Shown here: positions 7,426-17,200 of the stretch, piece by piece
How the letters are laid out: the number at the start of each line of letters is the position of its first letter
How positions within the stretch are numbered: the first letter of the stretch is position 1
Source of the DNA: Bacteroidota bacterium
Lineage (GTDB): Bacteria; Bacteroidota; Bacteroidia; Chitinophagales; BACL12
Length of the DNA: 64,000 bases
Direction of reading: 5' to 3'
Assembly: GCA_016124275.1 (NCBI GenBank)
Contig: WGOA01000021.1
Span: 1 to 64,000, forward strand
Notes under the pieces: generated by a model
The model's input: the letters and a program-made list of their open reading frames with translations, nothing else
The model's database searches: none
What the model was told of the DNA's origin: nothing
Made by a program: the position numbers and the translations under genes

Positions 7426-9480
7426 ATGGCAATAGGGTTGGACATTTTGGTGAAGGCCTATCGCCACATGTGCGTAAGCCTGGCCATGTCCGAGACTTAT
7501 GACCGCAACCGGACCGTTTGCTACTACGTGCATGCCAACGCCCGCGGCCACGAGGCCATTCAGTTGGCTGTAGGCATGCAGCTCACTCCTGCGGATTGGG
7601 TTTCGCCCTACTACCGCGACGACGCGATGCTGTTGAGCATGGGTTGGGCGCCCTTCGACCTGATGTTGCAGTTGATTGCCAAAGGCAGCGACCCGTTTAG
7701 CGGGGGCCGCAACTACTACAGCCATACCTGTTCGCGCCGGGAGGATCGGCCCAAAATGCTGCACCAAAGCAGTGCCACGGGCATGCAGGCCATTCCGGCT
7801 ACCGGCATTGCGCAAGGATTGCGCTACCTGGAGCAGCAGGGTTTGGGCAACGCAGCGGACCGACCGCTGGTGGTTTGTTCGCTGGGCGACGGGTCCATGA
7901 CAGAGGGTGAAGTGGCTGAGGCGCTGCAATTCGCTGCGCTCAAGCAATTGCCCATCGTGTTTCTGGTGCAGGACAACGACTGGGGCATTTCGGTTAAGGG
8001 CGATGAAGCCCGCACCATGAATGCGTATGAATATGCCGCCGGCTTTGAAGGCCTGGCGCGCAAAAGCATTGATGGCGCGGATTTTCAGGAGAGTTGGGAG
8101 TCGGTGCAGGAAGTTTTTGACTGGGTGCGCCGACACCGCAAACCCGCCCTGTTGCACGCGCGGGTGCCGCTGCTGGGCCACCACACCTCTGGCGTAAGAA
8201 AAGATATGTACCGGCCCGACGATGATCTGGCCGAACACCAAAGCCGCGACCCACTGCCCAGGCTTGAAGCGTTGTTGCTGGAACAAGGCCTTACGCCAGA
8301 GCAATTGCAGGAAATTCGCCGGGAGACGGCGGCCTTGGTTGAAGCGGATTTTGCCCGGGCTGTTGAAGCACCGGAGCCTGATCCAGCCCGTGTTTCTGAC
8401 CACGTTTTTGCGCCGGCACCGTACGTTACCGAGCAGGGGGAGCGCGCACCGGAAGATGCCGGAAAGGCCATCATGGTGGATGCCGCCCTGCACGCCATGG
8501 ACGAAATTTTGCGCAGCTGTCCTGAAGCCCTGCTTTACGGGCAGGACGTGGGACGCCGTCTGGGCGGGGTTTTTCGCGAGGCTGCATTATTGGCGCAGCG
8601 CCACGGCGATGAACGGGTGTTCAATACCGCCATCCAGGAAGCCTACCTGATCGGCTCCACGGCAGGCATGTCGGCCACCGGTTGCAAGCCCTTCGTAGAG
8701 ATCCAGTTTGCCGATTACATCTGGCCGGGCGTTAACCAGTTGGTCAGCGAGTTGAGCAAGAGTTGCTACCTGACCAACGGCCTGTTTCCCGTCTCTGCGG
8801 TCATTCGGGTTCCCATCGGCGCCTATGGCAGCGGAGGTCCCTACCACAGTGGTTCGGTGGAATCGGCTTTGTTGTCTATTCGCGGCATTAAAATAGCCTA
8901 CCCCTCCAACGCAGCTGATATGAAGGGGCTGCTCAAAGGAGCTTTCCACGACCCCAATCCGGTGATCGTGCTGGAGCACAAGGGCCTCTATTGGTCTAAA
9001 GTTCCCGGCACACAAGCGGCCAAATGCACGGAACCCGGCGAGGACTACATCGTGCCGTTGGGGCTGGCGCGCGTGGCGTTGGCCGCCGACGAAGCGCTGG
9101 TATCAGGGGGTGAAAGTATTGGAATCATAACGTATGGTATGGGCGTGCATTGGGCGCTTAATGCCGCACCAGCTTTTGAAGGAAGGGTAGAGGTGCTCGA
9201 TCTGCGGAGCCTGCATCCTCTGGACGAAGAAGCCGTCCTGCACCAGGCTAAGCGCCACGGAAAAGTGTTTGTGCTCACCGAAGAGCAATTAGAAAATTCA
9301 TTTGCCGAATCCCTGGCCGGGCGCATTGCGGCTAAGGCTTTCCGCTACCTGGATGCTCCCGTGGCCACGCTTGGCGCGTTAAATCTACCCGCCGTTCCCC
9401 TGAATTCCGGATTGGAAAAGGCCATGTTGCCAAATGTGGAAAAAGTTTCCGCAGTCATTGAGCAACTGCTGGCCTATTAG
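7426..9480 (+). CDS. 2-oxoacid dehydrogenase E1, fused alpha and beta subunits (branched-chain/2-oxoisovalerate type)
   Basis: 684 residues from the ATG at 7426, the first ATG after the upstream stop; in-frame codons further upstream overlap the FAH gene. Residues 1 to about 320 are the alpha part with the thiamine-diphosphate motif GDGS (154-157) to N184. Residues about 346-684 are the beta part, starting IMVDAALHAMDEI and containing the transketolase-like pyrimidine-binding region and C-terminal domain. E1 decarboxylates the 2-oxo acid and passes the acyl group to the lipoyl domain of E2; no E2 or E3 gene is in this window. The fused form is common in Bacteroidota. Branched-chain specificity is inferred from family resemblance. 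Confidence 0.9.
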   Translation: MAIGLDILVKAYRHMCVSLAMSETYDRNRTVCYYVHANARGHEAIQLAVGMQLTPADWVSPYYRDDAMLLSMGWAPFDLMLQLIAKGSDPFSGGRNYYSHTCSRREDRPKMLHQSSATGMQAIPATGIAQGLRYLEQQGLGNAADRPLVVCSLGDGSMTEGEVAEALQFAALKQLPIVFLVQDNDWGISVKGDEARTMNAYEYAAGFEGLARKSIDGADFQESWESVQEVFDWVRRHRKPALLHARVPLLGHHTSGVRKDMYRPDDDLAEHQSRDPLPRLEALLLEQGLTPEQLQEIRRETAALVEADFARAVEAPEPDPARVSDHVFAPAPYVTEQGERAPEDAGKAIMVDAALHAMDEILRSCPEALLYGQDVGRRLGGVFREAALLAQRHGDERVFNTAIQEAYLIGSTAGMSATGCKPFVEIQFADYIWPGVNQLVSELSKSCYLTNGLFPVSAVIRVPIGAYGSGGPYHSGSVESALLSIRGIKIAYPSNAADMKGLLKGAFHDPNPVIVLEHKGLYWSKVPGTQAAKCTEPGEDYIVPLGLARVALAADEALVSGGESIGIITYGMGVHWALNAAPAFEGRVEVLDLRSLHPLDEEAVLHQAKRHGKVFVLTEEQLENSFAESLAGRIAAKAFRYLDAPVATLGALNLPAVPLNSGLEKAMLPNVEKVSAVIEQLLAY

Positions 9481-9515
9481 GAGGGCTTGGTGGTTCTAAA
9501 AGCGCCACCTGCGCA

Positions 9516-9547
9516 TTTGCCCAGTTTTGAGGATAAGGGTAGCTTTG
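9516..9547 (+). promoter_or_regulatory. metK promoter, TTTG-N20-TAGCTTTG
   Basis: The best-formed Bacteroidota promoter in the window: TTTG at 9516-9519, a 20-base spacer, and TAGCTTTG at 9540-9547, 18 bases before the ATG. Confidence 0.7.
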
Positions 9548-9565
9548 CGCCTCAATTGACTGCAA

Positions 9566-10819
9566 ATGCCCTACTTCTTTACTTCTGAGTCGGTGTCGGA
9601 AGGCCATCCTGACAAGGTAGCCGATCAAATTTCAGACGCCATTCTCGACCATTTTCTGGCCCAGGACCCCGAAAGCAAAGTGGCTTGCGAGACGCTGGTG
9701 ACCACGGGGCTCACCGTGTTGAGCGGCGAGGTTCGCTCCAAGGCATGGGTAGATGTGCAGAACGTGGCCCGCGACGTGATCCGCAAGATTGGTTATGTTC
9801 ACAGCGCCTATAAGTTTGACGCAGATGCCTGCGGGGTCATTTCCGCTATCCACGAGCAAAGCGACGACATCTACCAAGGGGTTGCCAAGCCCAGCGCTGA
9901 AGAGCAAGGTGCCGGAGATCAGGGAATGATGTTCGGCTACGCCACCAATGAAACGGCCAATTTTATGCCGTTGGCCCTTGATCTTTCACATGCGTTGTTG
10001 CGCGAACTGGCCACCCTTCGCCGGGAAGGCAAACTGATGCCCTACCTGCGCCCGGACGCCAAAAGCCAGGTAACCATTGAGTACAATGACGACAACAGCC
10101 CGCGCCGCATTGAAGCGGTTGTGGTGAGCACCCAGCACGACGACTTTGATTCCGAACCCAAAATGCTGGCCCGCATCAACAAAGACGTGCGTGAAATTCT
10201 CATTCCGCGTGTGTTGAAGAAGCAGCCAAAGGCCATCCAGAAGTTGTTTGGCGCTGACATCAAGTACCACATTAATCCCACAGGCAAATTTGTAATCGGC
10301 GGCCCACACGGCGACACCGGGCTTACCGGCCGCAAGATTATTGTGGATACTTACGGGGGGAAGGGCGCCCACGGCGGCGGCGCCTTCTCCGGCAAGGACC
10401 CGTCTAAGGTGGACCGCTCGGCCGCTTACGCCGCCCGTCATATTGCTAAAAACCTGGTAGCTGCCGGTGTGGCCGACCAGATTTTGGTGCAGGTCAGCTA
10501 CGCCATTGGGGTGGCGCAACCCATGGGTATTTTTGTGGATACTTATGGAACAGCCAAAGTTGATCAGTCGGATTCGCTGATCGCGGAGAAGGTAGGTGAT
10601 TTGTTTGATATGCGTCCAGGCATGATTGTCAAGCGGTTAAAACTCAAGAATCCCATTTACAGCGAAACCGCAGCTTATGGACACATGGGGCGCACTCCTG
10701 AAACCAAGACCGTAGAATTCAAGGCCAATGGCAAGGTGATCAGCAAAAAGGTGGAGACATTCACCTGGGAAAAGCTCGACTACGTACCGGCCGTTAAAAA
10801 GGCTTTTGGGTTGAAGTGA
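9566..10819 (+). CDS. metK: S-adenosylmethionine synthetase
   Basis: Joins methionine and ATP to form the methyl donor AdoMet. The 417-residue product starts directly with the family motif [17 protein letters not shown] (H14 and D16 in GHPDK). It also carries [12 protein letters not shown] near residue 115 and the phosphate-binding [16 protein letters not shown] region near 268-284. It has its own promoter and a terminator 35 bases after the stop, so it is a single-gene transcript. Confidence 0.97.
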   Translation: MPYFFTSESVSEGHPDKVADQISDAILDHFLAQDPESKVACETLVTTGLTVLSGEVRSKAWVDVQNVARDVIRKIGYVHSAYKFDADACGVISAIHEQSDDIYQGVAKPSAEEQGAGDQGMMFGYATNETANFMPLALDLSHALLRELATLRREGKLMPYLRPDAKSQVTIEYNDDNSPRRIEAVVVSTQHDDFDSEPKMLARINKDVREILIPRVLKKQPKAIQKLFGADIKYHINPTGKFVIGGPHGDTGLTGRKIIVDTYGGKGAHGGGAFSGKDPSKVDRSAAYAARHIAKNLVAAGVADQILVQVSYAIGVAQPMGIFVDTYGTAKVDQSDSLIAEKVGDLFDMRPGMIVKRLKLKNPIYSETAAYGHMGRTPETKTVEFKANGKVISKKVETFTWEKLDYVPAVKKAFGLK

Positions 10820-10854
10820 GGACGAAACCCCTTCGCCCGAAATAAAATGTTTGG

Positions 10855-10879
10855 AAGGCCCTTCGGGGCCTTTCTTTTT
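10855..10879 (+). terminator. Rho-independent terminator after metK
   Basis: AAGGCCC (10855-10861), a TTCG tetraloop and GGGCCTT (10866-10872), followed by TCTTTTT. Confidence 0.88.
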
Positions 10880-10941
10880 GATGGGGTATCGCCTTATCTT
10901 TCGTAAGGACTCGTAGCCCATAACCCCCAATTTTTGTTGCT

Positions 10942-12852
10942 GTGAAAAATAGACATATCTTATCTTTTGCTGTAATGGTTTCGCTTGCGGCTAATGCTTT
11001 CGCCCAGCCGTTTGCTTTCACAAAAGCGGATGCCGCTGTGGGCATTAGTCATGTTTACGGCAATACCAATTTTATGGGCGGGGGAATGGCCTGGTTTGAC
11101 TACGACAACGATGGTTGGGAAGACCTCTACCTGGCCGGAGGAAACCTGCGCGATGCCTTGTACCGCAATAATGGCGACGGAACATTCACCGAAGTTGGCG
11201 TGGCGGCAGGGCTGAACATTACCAATGGCTTTGGCACGCACGCAGTAACCACCGGTGATTATGACCGCGACGGCGACCGCGATGTGTTTCTGACGACGCT
11301 GAACAGTTGGCCCAACCACCTGCTGCGCAATAACGGGGATGGCACCTTTACGGATGTGTACCTTGAAGCGGGTTTTGCAGGTGAAGTGGCCTGGAGCTCT
11401 TCAGCAGCTTTTGGCGATTACAATCTGGACGGTTGGCTTGATTTGTACGTAGGAAATTATGTGGACAACATGGCCATCACTTATGACAGTGTTGGTATTG
11501 TCAATGGTTTTGCGCACGATTGCCGCCCCAATTGGCTCTACGTCAACAACGGAGATGGCACCTTTACCGAAGTGTCCGAATTGCTTAGGGCAGACGCTGA
11601 TACGGGTTGTGTTTTGGCAGTAACCTGGTCAGACTTTGATCGCGATCAGGACGTAGATATTCTCATCGCAAACGACTTTGGCGAGTTCATTGTGCCCAAT
11701 CAATTGTTGCGCAATGACCAGCCAGGCGCGTTCCAGGATGTCAGCGTTACAAGCAACGCCAACGTTGGAATGTACGGCATGGGCATCGCTATCGGAGACT
11801 ACGACCATGACGGCGACCTGGACTATTACGCCACCAACATTGGGTTGAACCACTTGTACGTTAACAACGGCGATGGCACATTCAGTGATGGTACTGCCGC
11901 CGCTGGCGTCGAAGACATTTGGGTGCGCGATGGCTTTTACACGGTTGGCTGGGGAGCCGCCTTCGTGGATCTGGACAACGACACCTGGCAGGACCTCTTA
12001 GTCAGCAACGGCCACATTCCCGCCGCACCGTTTATCCGCAATGACATCAACAATCCCAACCGGATCTTTCGCAATAATGCCGATGGCACCTTCACCGATG
12101 TTGCCATGGCATCCGGCATGGATGATGTGGGCGTTGCCCGCGGATTGGGCGCTTGCGACTACGACAAGGACGGGGACATGGACGTTGTTTTCGGCAACAT
12201 TGACAGCTACTATACCCCCGGTGAAGACAAAGTTTCTTTTTACCGCAACGACCTGAGCGGCGGCGGCAACTGGCTTGGCGTTAAATTGGTCGGCGTGGTC
12301 AACAACCTGGATGCATTCGGCGCAAACGTAGTCATTAATGCAGGCGGTCAATCCTGGATTGATGAGGTCAGCGGCGGCTCCAGCCACGGTTCCCAGAGCG
12401 GTTCTATCCTGCATTTTGGCCTTGGTTCTGCTGGTTTAGTGGACGAGCTGACCGTCTATTGGCCGGGTGGTCGCACACAAGTCTTGGAAGATGTGCTTCC
12501 CAATCAGATCATCACCATAGTAGAGGATACTTCTGGAATTGTAGAGCCCGTTGGCCTGCCTGGTTTTTCTCAGGGGCTGGGAATGCAGGTGCGCCCCAAT
12601 CCGGTGGTTTCCGATACGCGCATCAGCCTTGAGCTGCCCGCTGCGGTACCTTCCGCCCGCGTCACGGTAATGGATCCTTCCGGCCGTTCGGTGGCGTTGG
12701 TGCACGCTGGTGCGCTGGCTGCAGGCCGGAACGACTTTCTGTGGAATGGCACCGACGCCTCCGGGCAGCGGCTGGTACCGGGAACCTACCTCGTATCCGT
12801 TGAACTGGGCGACCAGCAGCGCTTTGTGGAAAGGGTGGTGGTGGTGAGGTAG
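10942..12852 (+). CDS. FG-GAP/VCBS repeat and ASPIC/UnbV protein with T9SS C-terminal domain (CRTAC1-like)
   Basis: 636 residues. A GTG start at 10942 gives a complete signal peptide ending AANAFA; the next in-frame ATG (10975) would remove its charged end. Seven calcium-loop repeats of the form D-x-D-x-D-G are visible (DYDNDGWEDLY, DYDRDGDRDVF, DYDHDGDLDYY and others), predicting a beta-propeller. An ASPIC/UnbV domain follows (about 445-515), then a FlgD-like T9SS type A domain with RPNPVVSDTRI and a final VVVVR. Export through T9SS and attachment or release at the cell surface follow from family knowledge. The ligand is unknown. It ends 7 bases before a compositionally different gene. Confidence 0.88.
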   Translation: MKNRHILSFAVMVSLAANAFAQPFAFTKADAAVGISHVYGNTNFMGGGMAWFDYDNDGWEDLYLAGGNLRDALYRNNGDGTFTEVGVAAGLNITNGFGTHAVTTGDYDRDGDRDVFLTTLNSWPNHLLRNNGDGTFTDVYLEAGFAGEVAWSSSAAFGDYNLDGWLDLYVGNYVDNMAITYDSVGIVNGFAHDCRPNWLYVNNGDGTFTEVSELLRADADTGCVLAVTWSDFDRDQDVDILIANDFGEFIVPNQLLRNDQPGAFQDVSVTSNANVGMYGMGIAIGDYDHDGDLDYYATNIGLNHLYVNNGDGTFSDGTAAAGVEDIWVRDGFYTVGWGAAFVDLDNDTWQDLLVSNGHIPAAPFIRNDINNPNRIFRNNADGTFTDVAMASGMDDVGVARGLGACDYDKDGDMDVVFGNIDSYYTPGEDKVSFYRNDLSGGGNWLGVKLVGVVNNLDAFGANVVINAGGQSWIDEVSGGSSHGSQSGSILHFGLGSAGLVDELTVYWPGGRTQVLEDVLPNQIITIVEDTSGIVEPVGLPGFSQGLGMQVRPNPVVSDTRISLELPAAVPSARVTVMDPSGRSVALVHAGALAAGRNDFLWNGTDASGQRLVPGTYLVSVELGDQQRFVERVVVVR

Positions 12853-12859
12853 ATGCGCT

Positions 12860-13909
12860 ATGAAATCAATCTTGGTTAGTTTGTTAGGATTCTCATGGCT
12901 TTGCATTGCTTTTACAGGGTTCAACTCCCACAGCCCAACTCCATATATACTTCCTGAAATAGGTGAAATAGGTGAATTGAATATTCCTCTTGATAACCCT
13001 ATGACAGAGGAGGGAGTTGCATTGGGAAGACTATTATTTTATGAAGAGTTGTTGTCTTCTGATGGCAGCTTCAGTTGTGGCTCATGCCATAAACAGGAGT
13101 TGGCATTTACGGATGGCTTAGCTCGAGCTATCGGTTATAGGGGAGATACACTGGACAGGAACACCATGACATTGGTCAACCTGGCCTGGCAACAAGAGTT
13201 TTTCTGGGACGGCCGGGTTAAGACGTTGGAGGCACTGATTGAGGTACCGATTACCGATCCCCGTGAAATGGGGCAGGATACCGTTGTTTTAGTACAATTG
13301 TTGCAGAATCATGAGCATTATCCGCGGTATTTTGGCCAGGCATTTGGTTCCGAAACGGTCACTTTTGAGAACGTTTCAAAAGCAATTGCACAGTTTCTCA
13401 GGACAATAGTTTCTCCAGGGATAAAATTGCCGGATAGCTTATTAAACATTCCACCAGACAATGTGAGTGAAACAGAATTTGTGTCCTCTCAGTTTTATGA
13501 TAACACAATGAGAGCAGTATACTTTCGATTAGCAGATATGTGTGGATCTTGCCATAGTAGCCAAGTGTATGGTGGCCTTTCAACTAATTTCAATTTGGTA
13601 AACTCGGCAGATAGTTTGCTAAAAGTCCCCCCATTACTAAACATATTGTTAACAGGCCCATATATGCATAAAGGCCAATTTAGTTCATTGGAGGAAGTAA
13701 TCAATCATTATGACCAGCATATTGAAGCTTTAGCTTATCTGAACAGAAAGGGAAACGAGGCGCCGATGGTGAGCAAGTTGAGCGCTTATGATAAGCAGTA
13801 CCTTCCTGAATTTTTAACTTTGTTTGTAGATTCAAATATACTATTAAATGATTCTTATGGTAATCCCAAAGAAGCCGCAGACTATGAATGGCCGGCATTT
13901 TTGCATTAA
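12860..13909 (+). CDS. Di-haem cytochrome c peroxidase, MauG/CcpA family
   Basis: 349 residues with an N-terminal signal sequence. Two haem c sites, CGSCH at 73-77 and CGSCH at 228-232, and the conserved PYMHKGQF (M269/H270) segment followed by LEEVINHYD identify the bacterial peroxidase/MauG family. Members act in the periplasm, reducing peroxide with cytochrome electrons or oxidising protein side chains. The gene is AT-rich compared with its neighbour (about 38-47% GC in counted 60-base stretches versus about 63% just upstream). It lies only 7 bases after the ASPIC protein, so it may be co-transcribed, but its base composition suggests separate ancestry. There is no nearby cytochrome c or methylamine-dehydrogenase gene. 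Confidence 0.9.
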   Translation: MKSILVSLLGFSWLCIAFTGFNSHSPTPYILPEIGEIGELNIPLDNPMTEEGVALGRLLFYEELLSSDGSFSCGSCHKQELAFTDGLARAIGYRGDTLDRNTMTLVNLAWQQEFFWDGRVKTLEALIEVPITDPREMGQDTVVLVQLLQNHEHYPRYFGQAFGSETVTFENVSKAIAQFLRTIVSPGIKLPDSLLNIPPDNVSETEFVSSQFYDNTMRAVYFRLADMCGSCHSSQVYGGLSTNFNLVNSADSLLKVPPLLNILLTGPYMHKGQFSSLEEVINHYDQHIEALAYLNRKGNEAPMVSKLSAYDKQYLPEFLTLFVDSNILLNDSYGNPKEAADYEWPAFLH

Positions 13910-14232
13910 TTTTTTTGCCACATTAAGACAAAGCAATATGTTTTAATTATTTAAATTTTTTATTTAAGTAGAAAGTATTGAAGAAGACCAAGGGTCAATT
14001 GCCAATAATTTTTATCTCTTTTGAAATAGAAATCACTTCCTTATCTTTAGGTATGATAATCTCTTCTACCACTAAGTTAATTTAACTGGCTGTGTAAGTA
14101 TTTGATTATCATTCTGTTGAATTTTAGCTCTTCAATCAAGCCCTATTGAGCAATCAGGATTCTTAATCCCATTACTTAAAATCCCAAATCGAGTATTCAA
14201 CAGTCCTTCTCTCATCACTCACGCATCACTTC
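13910..14232 (+). other. AT-rich intergenic region before the giant surface-protein gene
   Basis: 323 bases with long A/T runs and no credible ORF. The only signal recognised is a promoter-like pair at 14019-14049. No clear terminator follows the peroxidase gene. Confidence 0.6.
14019..14049 (+). promoter_or_regulatory. Candidate promoter for the giant protein, TTTTG-N18-TATCTTTA
   Basis: TTTTG at 14019-14023 and TATCTTTA at 14042-14049 (one mismatch to TAnnTTTG). This would give a leader of about 180 bases. Confidence 0.4.
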
Positions 14233-17200
14233 ATGAATCCACGTCTTCTACTCACACTTTTCCTGCTTTGGTGTCAATTGGCCTTAGTCTCGCAGACTGT
14301 CAATGTTGAGATTGATGGTGATGATTTGTATTATTCTGAGTCAGGTTGTAGCGATTGTTGGGCAGGGCCAGATACAAGATGGCGCTCTCGTGTTACACTT
14401 AACTCGACAAATTACGACTGGAATGTTGACCGAGATGATATCTCAACTTGCGGTTGGCAGGGGATTACCAATTATTCTTGGGTAAATCCGGTTGGCTCAA
14501 ATGCTTTGGACGCAATAAGCCTTTCATTCGATGGCTTTGAAGAGGACGATTGGCCTTGTGTTTTCTTTGGGAGTGATGATGCAATTTGTGGAGGATATGC
14601 CAACCTAAGGACCATTAACAATATCTGTGACAATAATCCGTACCAGTGGAATTATTTTACAGAGACACGCACCTGCTCAGGTGGAGATGGCTCTGGAGAA
14701 TATCGTGTATATTGGTCATATTATTGGTCGTACACCCAAGCGCCTACCATAACTCAACAACCTGACGCCGCTGGGTTGGGTGGATCCTCACGCAATGTTT
14801 GCGAGGGAACTCCATTAACGCTCCAAACCACATTCGCTACAAATGATTGTGGAGGCGTTTGGGCCAGGCACATCAAATGGCAATCGGCTACAAGTTCCGG
14901 TGGTCCATGGACAGATATCGGGGGGGCTACTTCAGCATCTTATGTTCCCCCGCAAACTATAGGAACGCGGTACTACCGTTGTTTGGCAACTTCAAACAAT
15001 TCAGCTGTATTTACTTCGCTCACTACTACTTCGAATACGGTTACGGTGACCTATTATTCCAATGCGGATAATTTTTGCGCTGCTCCAGATTGTGATTTTA
15101 TCTACATAGCAACTTTTGGAACTGATGCCCCGGGCAATGGAGGTCCTAACAATCCCTTCAAGACACTTGGGTATGTCTTAAATAACTACAGCACAGTTGG
15201 CGGCGGTAAAACACACATTCGGATGGAGGGGAAAAGTTCACCTTCATCATCGGATTATCTTGAGAATGTGATTATTACCATGCGAAGCAATCTTTTTATA
15301 GAAGGAGGTTTTGAGGTATCTGGGGCGGCTCCTCGCTCTTGGAAGAAGAATTCTACTTTCCATACACTTTTATCCTGCAGTGGTGCGGAGTCAATCAGTA
15401 CTACAGTGGGCCACCTTATGGGGATAAAGGCGGTAGGCGTAGACAACTGGACCTTACAGGATTTAAGAATTACTACTGGCGCAACTACAGCTAAGACTTC
15501 CTTGGGTCATGGGTATTCTAATATCGCAGTTTATGCAAATGATTGCGAGAATTATAATATAACTCGTTGTGCCATTACGTCTGGGGCAGCATCTGCAGGC
15601 AATGGAGGTGCGAGTGGTAAAGGTGGAAACCCAGGCGTCCAAGGTAATACAGGTGGTAACGGTGGTTGCGATTATTATTGGGGTTGTGGTTCAGCACCAG
15701 GTGGCGGAGGTGGAGCTGGCCGTGAGGGTGGCGGAGGAGCAGCAACCGGGCCATTGGCTGGCGGAGTGGCCATTGGCACAAATGGGGCTGGTGGCGGTGG
15801 TGGAACAGGTGGTAATGGTGGCGCAGGGAGTGCCGGACGGTGTTCGGGGACGAACACTGGCTCTGGTGGTAATGGTGGCACAGGAAACAACGGAGCCAGC
15901 GGAGGAGCTCCTTCAGCTGGCAACGGTGGAACTTCAGGTGGTGGCGGTGGTGCCGGCAATTCTGGAGTAAGCGGAAGTTGCAATAGTGGTAACAACGGTG
16001 TTTCAGGATCTAATGGTGGGGATGGTGGCGTTGGCACAGCCGGCACTACACCAGTCGCCGATGCTTACGCAAGTGGTTATTTCACACCAACCGCCGGTAC
16101 CAATGGCGGTGGGGGTGGTGGCGGTAAAGGCGGTGGCGGTGGTGAAGGTGGAAGTGGTTCCACCGACTCAGGAACCTGTGATCGCGATGGGGGCCAAGGC
16201 GGTTCAGGCGGCGGCGGCGGTGGCGGCGGCGGCGCTGGTGGGTATGGCGGCGGCGGCGGCGGCGGCTCTTTTGGAATTTTTTGCTGGGGAGGCAATGGAA
16301 CATTAACGAATCTTAACCTCAATACTGGTAATGCGGGATCTGGCGGATCCGGCGGATCTGGTGGCTCAGGCGGCGGCGGCGGCGGCGGTAGGGGGATTGG
16401 TACTGGAAACTGTGGAGGTGGAGACTCGGGCGAGGGCGGTGGTTCGGGCGCTGGAGGAACAGGAGGCACTGGTGGTGCAGGTGGAACCGGCAGGGCTGGT
16501 GCTCGCTATGCAATTGCCACTCAGAACAGTGCTGTGGTCACGCAAGTAAACTTTACCGCAACGGTTACCCCCAATTCTTCTACTTCAGGTGGAGCTGTGA
16601 CAAACCCTGCTTCATTAATCGTAGATATTACCCGATCCAACACTCCGGGCAAAGCATGCATCAATTCAGAGATAGATGTGGCCAAAGGAACAGGTACTTG
16701 GGCACTGCCAACAGGGTTGACTCTGGTCAACGATGTAACGGCTTCCACAACATCTTACATCACTGCTACTGCAGCTGTAAAAATCACGACCAATACAGCC
16801 GGTGTTTATGATTTAGTACTCAGCTCTGGGACGTATGATAACTTTTTGACTGTTTCAAATGTACCGAGAACCCTTCCCGTTATTAGTCCGGCTACCTCCT
16901 CAATCTGTGTGGATGGAACAGTAGCCTTGACGGTCAGTGACAGTTATGATGATCCTTTGGAGTATGAATGGCTGGTTTATACAACTTCACCAAGTTCCAC
17001 AACATTTAGTTCTACTTCCGAAAGTTTTACCACACCCGCATTTACTGCGACGGGGACGTACACGGTTCGATACCGTGAACGGCATGAATGTTGTGGTTGG
17101 AGTCGTCCTGTTTTCGCAACGATAACTGTAAACAATCAACCAAGTGCCCATACATTAACTCCAGTGCCCAATGCGACTTCAGTCTGTGTTGGTAGCACGC

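Noticed and set aside
7261-8493. 410-residue minus-strand frame
   Set aside because: Antisense to the fused E1 dehydrogenase and FAH-family gene.
15675-16469. Proline-rich minus-strand frames opposite the glycine block
   Set aside because: GGN codons read as NCC on the other strand, so proline-rich open frames arise automatically.
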